This document shows, piece by piece, positions 20,389 to 23,937 of a stretch of 23,937 nucleotides of DNA. How positions within the stretch are numbered: the first letter of the stretch is position 1; each line of letters opens with the position of its first letter. The notes below the pieces were generated by a model. That model was not told where the DNA came from. It searched no databases and was given only the letters and a program-made list of their open reading frames with translations. Origin of the DNA: Aplysia californica (Eukaryota; Mollusca; Gastropoda; Aplysiida; Aplysiidae); contig NW_004797576.1 in NCBI RefSeq assembly GCF_000002075.1, positions 468,124-492,060 of the forward strand, given 5' to 3'. Both the position numbers and the translations under genes were made by a program.

Positions 20389-21930
20389 GTGATATATCCA
20401 GGCCCTGTCTGGTCCCGTCTCACTTTGATTACCCTGTCAAACAAGTCAGCCTTCGCTCCTGGATTCCTCTTCATCTGTATTTAATGTACTCTGGTCATCA
20501 GCAAATAGAAGCTCGTTCAGTTCATTGATATTATCATTTGTTGCTATCGTGATCTTATCCATGTAAGTGATAAAGAGTAGCGGGGAGAAAACACACCCAG
20601 ACCTAATGGGGAACCAGCCCGATAGTCCTGTTCATCTTACGGCACACAGGTTGTTTTTATAAAGTGTCATGGTGTTCTCCAGCAATTGTCCTGTTACACC
20701 ATATTCCTCTATGACTTCCCAAAGTTGACATCTATTTACCCTGTCGAACGCCTTTTCGTGGTCCACGAAGACGATATTGAGGTCTTTTCAAGTCCAGTGG
20801 CAGTCTAATACAACTGTCCTAATGCAAAAAAAGCGTCAGTACAGCCCCCGCCTTTTCAGAAGCCAAACTGGGATTCATTGAGTAGAGTCTCTACAATTGG
20901 TCTCATTCTTATTTCCAGTATCTTGGCAAACGTTTTACCCACATGGCTGAGAAGAGATATTCCTCCGTAGGCTCCACCGTCTCTTTTTTACCGTTCTTTT
21001 TCCAAATAGGTACAATGACTGCTCATTGTCAGTCTTCGGGTGTTATTTTTGTCGCCCAAGCCAGGTTAAATGTCCTCATAGCCAGAGTTCACCGATATGG
21101 CCGCTTAGTTTGATCTCTTCTGCTGTGATGTTTTCAACGCCTATCGCTTTGTTTGTGGGGCGTTCAACGCCTATCGCTTTGTTTGTGGGGGCTTTTCTTT
21201 ATAACATCTTGGGTTTCACTCAGCAGTATTAATGGTTCTGGAGTTGTTTCTTTCGGTTAAAAGCTGCTTGGTGTTGTTGTTTCTCCTGTAGGATTCATGC
21301 AGCTCCTGGAAATAGCGTTCCCATCTTTTTTTAATCTTTGGCTTTCTAAAAATAAGGCCTCCCTTCTCATCACTGACTATTTCAGTTGGGTTGTCTGGTT
21401 CTTCCCGCATCCTCATGCTTTAACTCTCTTGTAAAACTCTCAAGGGTCTGCTTTACATTTTGCTACCAGCTGTTCTCCATTATACTGTCCAGGATCTGTT
21501 CTTAGCTTCCTTTACTACCCTTGATGTTTAACGGCGTTCCTTTCTGTATATGACGTAATCTTCTTCTGTCTTTGATTTCTGCCAATTTTTGAATTCCTTT
21601 ATCTTCTGTTGGATGGCTTCCTTCACTTGGTCATTCCACCATATAGTTGTTTTCTTTTTCTGACCTCTTGCTTTCCTGGTGTTGCACTCTTCTTTTAATG
21701 CTCTGTTCTCACATGCTTTGAAGTGACTCCATTCCTCTTCAGTGTCTCCCGATTGATAGGGCAATTTGGGAAATACATCTTTCAAACGTTCATGTGTCTT
21801 ATCTTTGGTATTGTCGATTTATATTTGTGAGAATTATGACTTCTCGTCGTTTCTTTGCTTCTCGCATTTTCCTGTTTGGTATGTCACGATAACTGGTCTG
21901 TGGTCAGTGTCTTTGATGTAAATGGCATCG
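20389..21930 (-). mobile_element. LINE remnant: endonuclease C-terminus, linker and RT
   Basis: On the minus strand, TDHRPVIVTYQTGKCEKQ (about 21850-21920) carries the SDH-type endonuclease end. Next come TIWWNDQVKEAIQQKIKEF (about 21600-21660), IFRKPKIKKRWERYFQELHE (about 21290-21350), APTNKAIGVE (about 21170), GISLLSHVGKTFAKILEIRM (about 20905-20965), IVFVDHEKAFDRVNRCQLWE (about 20720-20780), SPLLFITYMDKI and NELLFADDQS with the FADD catalytic box (about 20495). Many stops and shifts show it is dead. After FADD the sequence jumps to a 73-bp block also found at 8877-8951, so the RT C-terminus is deleted. It belongs with, or close to, the family at 8877-9978. Confidence 0.85.
21133..21192. 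repeat. 30-bp tandem duplication inside the LINE RT
   Basis: A 30-bp unit beginning TTCAACGCCTATCGC occurs at 21133-21162 and again at 21163-21192, with 28 of 30 positions equal. Being a multiple of three, it duplicates ten residues of the early RT motif (PTNKAIGVER) without changing frame. Confidence 0.9.
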
Positions 21931-22540
21931 GACTTCCGACGTCACGCTTATGACGTAATTAAATGGTAAATAGAATTTTACTCTTAATGTACATTACTTT
22001 TATTTCTATATATTGATTCTACATAAAACTACAAACAAAAGATACCTCATTGGTTACTATACGGCTTTTATTACGGATTTTATGACTTCTTGAAGCAGAA
22101 TTTAGAAGTTTGGTGGCACAAAATGCAGTGCAAAAATTCGGCCACATCAGGGCGAAAATTGATTCTCAAAAATGGTTGCTGCTTCTGAACTTACAAAGAT
22201 AGCTCAAAAATGTAAAAAGCTCTGACTACAGAAAGCCAAGCTCTTTCCTATAATCCTAATTTTAGTGGCCTCGGAGAAGTTTGAAAATTTCACTGAAGTG
22301 TCTCGGTGCGGTATTAGAGAAATCCCATTTTTCTAAAGAGGTTGAAAAAATGGAACAGTCTTACTCGATAAAGTACTTTTTCAGAAGTAACAAGTTTTGA
22401 GGTAAATTTAATCTGTTGTCTGTTCTATTTTTCCCCCAGCACCTGATTTTAAAAATATTTTTTAAAATCATCATGTCGGTGGTTTGTCTGTTGCTCGAGA
22501 TCTTAAAAGTTAGTTTCATCAACTGACACTTCGTCTCCTA
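21931..22540. other. Unassigned AT-rich sequence
   Basis: No gene recognised. It opens with ACTTCCGACGTCACGC and TGACGTAA, which look like ETS/CRE-type motifs but may be chance. No inverted repeats found at its borders. Confidence 0.5.
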
Positions 22541-22785
22541 TTTCTCATTTTAGATTGATAATCCTTTATTGCTATCTCTTTTGCTTTAGTCGTCCCTGTT
22601 GTTTCTTTTTCTCACTTTCTTGGAACAGTTTCGTCAATCTTTGGTTAACATCCTCCCGTTCACTGCCTTTCTTTCCTAAAGGCGCGAACTGTCTTTGAAT
22701 TTCGACTATTCTAATTTTGTTCTTCCTTCATATTTTTGTCGATGGCGTCAAGTTCCTCAATCAGCGTGAGATCCATGTCTACCAC
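22541..22785 (-). pseudogene. Possible decayed coding remnant, charged and coiled-coil-like
   Basis: On the minus strand, two frames give PVVDMDLTLIEELDAIDKNM and then IRIVEIQRQFAPLGKKGSER and LTKLFQESEKKKQQGRLKQK, separated by stops and a shift. The composition is strongly charged and helical, resembling LINE ORF1 or a structural protein. It lies upstream, in sense, of the LINE at 20389-21930, so it could be that element's ORF1, but I recognise no family motif. Confidence 0.3.
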
Positions 22786-22826
22786 GGGCGGCTCCTGGGG
22801 CTAAAAAGTGGGCGTGCACAATTAAG

Positions 22827-23439
22827 CAACAGCAGGTTGAAGATAGTCAAGGCCAGTCAAGGGCATAGTAAATGGGATGGCAGGATCTTTGGGTTGGTGA
22901 AGGATGGCTTTATGCTTTAATTTTCATTCTTTTTACTGGTCGCTTTGATTTCTAGAACTAAATCTGTTTGTTAGCTAAACATCAGTTTCTTTATCCTGCA
23001 TTGGAACTGAACACGTGAGTAATAACGTTCACCACTCCACTACAAATCCATTCAAAGGCACAACTCATAGGGCGGTGACTTAAGTATGTCACGTTCACCT
23101 CCCTCAGGTCCACGGTCACAGAGTCGCTTAAAATAGTGGCAAGACAAGGAACCAATCACAATTCATTTGAGCATTCCGCTAGATTGCTCCGGGGATCACA
23201 TAATTTTGGCATTGAATAGTGTGGAATAGTGTACATGCTATCTTGTGTATTTCTAGACTGCCTACTGTGGGCTATGTTTCGTGGGTGCACATTTGAGATG
23301 TGCGGTCTTGTTAATATTAATGTACCGCCAAACTCGCTACGAGTGACGTCATCGCTTGGGTTATCTGAAAGAGCGATTTATAGGTCAGATTGCCACTGTT
23401 GAATATTCTACTACGTTTAGTTAAAGCGCATGGCCTTTG
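22827..23439. other. No recognisable gene
   Basis: A CRE palindrome TGACGTCA lies at about 23344-23351. Otherwise only short open frames and no repeat structure. Confidence 0.5.
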
Positions 23440-23500
23440 GCATAGCATAGTAGATGTTTTACGGCGCTTTTGAGACATAAATGACAGTTACAGCGCCAGC
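23440..23500 (-). mobile_element. SINE-tail retroposon fragment with 3' hairpin
   Basis: On the minus strand it reads GGCGCTGTAACTGTCATTTA, then TGTCTCAAAAGCGCCGTAAAAC and ATCTACTA. GGCGCT (plus 23492-23497) and AGCGCC (plus 23463-23468) form the same stem position as in the copy at 16253-16325, while the loop differs. No target duplication seen. Confidence 0.55.
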
Positions 23501-23895
23501 GAGGACCTTGTTTAGAAGTAATATTTCGCTAGTGTTTGTTTCTGACTTCTTTTATTTCATGTTTGTTGGTGCTTTTCGTAATAGAACATTAAACAAATTT
23601 GGGCGGCACTGCACGAGCGTGCTCTATGGACGAACCGCGCCTGATGTCTACTCTAGATAGTTGAATTTATTCTATCATTTCATGGAGATTTTTCTTTTCT
23701 TTTTGTCTATTTAGATAGCACATAACATTCATCCCGGTGGTTGCAACTAAAGGCTTGGTCGATGTAGCTCGTATGCTTATAGTAATGTGAATTGTATCTC
23801 TTTAAAATGATGAAAGTCAAAGATGTATGGAGACAAAGCGGTAAGGTGCGAGGGAAGTTGGGAAGGGTGTGATTTAGAAATTGATCTCCACCGTT
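23501..23895. other. No recognisable gene
   Basis: Unassigned sequence; no domain, RNA gene or repeat seen. Confidence 0.5.
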
Positions 23896-23937
23896 TGTGT
23901 GCGTATGTTTGTGTGTGAGTGAGCGTGTGTGTGTGTG
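23896..23937. repeat. (GT)n-rich tract at window end
   Basis: GT-rich sequence with interruptions (GCGTATGTTTGTG, GAGTGAGCG) ends in uninterrupted GT and is cut by the window edge. Confidence 0.8.

Noticed and set aside
22717-22920. 67-codon plus-strand open frame
   Set aside because: It overlaps a more protein-like minus-strand remnant and the 28-bp shared repeat, and has no domain signal.

Overview
The window looks like animal, non-coding, repeat-dense nuclear DNA. It carries long simple repeats (GA, ACAG, CT, ATT, TCCA/TCTA, poly-C), several non-LTR retrotransposons in different states of decay, short DNA transposons with TA target duplications, and a tRNA-derived SINE. The LINE protein flavour, the CTAGAT-rich tracts and the short hairpin-ended SINE tails together suggest a mollusc, most likely a gastropod. 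That assignment is inference from repeat style, not from a diagnostic gene. No bacterial operon, phage, CRISPR array, rRNA gene or intact tRNA gene is visible. I found no retrovirus-like or other capsid- or envelope-bearing element.

Layout. Positions 1-603 are repeated without visible change at 2373-2975. Between the copies lie a LINE remnant (843-1615, minus), a 199-bp palindromic MITE (1705-1903) and a long GA tract. 2976-4647 is featureless. 4648-5280 is a pogo/Tigger-like MITE that has gained a long CT tract. 5283-8230 holds only simple sequence and a CTAGAT-rich patch, and 8231-8600 is a degenerate tandem repeat of about 140 bp. 8877-9978 is a LINE remnant (minus) split by a 438-bp inverted-repeat element. 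10012-10460 and 16788-17915 are two copies of an unnamed dispersed repeat. 10943-14847 is a nearly complete CR1/L2/Jockey-like LINE (minus) with an ORF1-like protein, an apurinic-type endonuclease, a reverse transcriptase and a hexamer-repeat 3' end. Its RT is interrupted by a 42-bp SINE-tail insertion with a 10-bp target duplication. 14963-15673 is the 3' end of another LINE whose C-terminal domain resembles a restriction-like endonuclease. 19041-19517 is a SINE with a tRNA-Lys-like head. 20389-21930 is a further LINE remnant (minus), related to the one at 9 kb.

The only plausible host coding sequence is a single exon, 19972-20360 (plus). It has a splice-acceptor-like start, a 5' UTR without ATGs, a start codon preceded by an in-frame stop, a 60-residue N-terminus with a signal anchor, and a splice-donor-like end. 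It looks like the first coding exon of a type II membrane protein, possibly a Golgi enzyme, whose remaining exons lie outside the window. The rest is best read as an intergenic or intronic graveyard of mobile elements. I found no convincing new multi-gene system. The most interesting signals are a micro-insertion that dates part of the LINE's decay, a short hairpin-ended retroposon family present in four places, an exact 23-bp block shared in frame by two unrelated LINEs, and the identical 603-bp duplication, which may be an assembly artefact.
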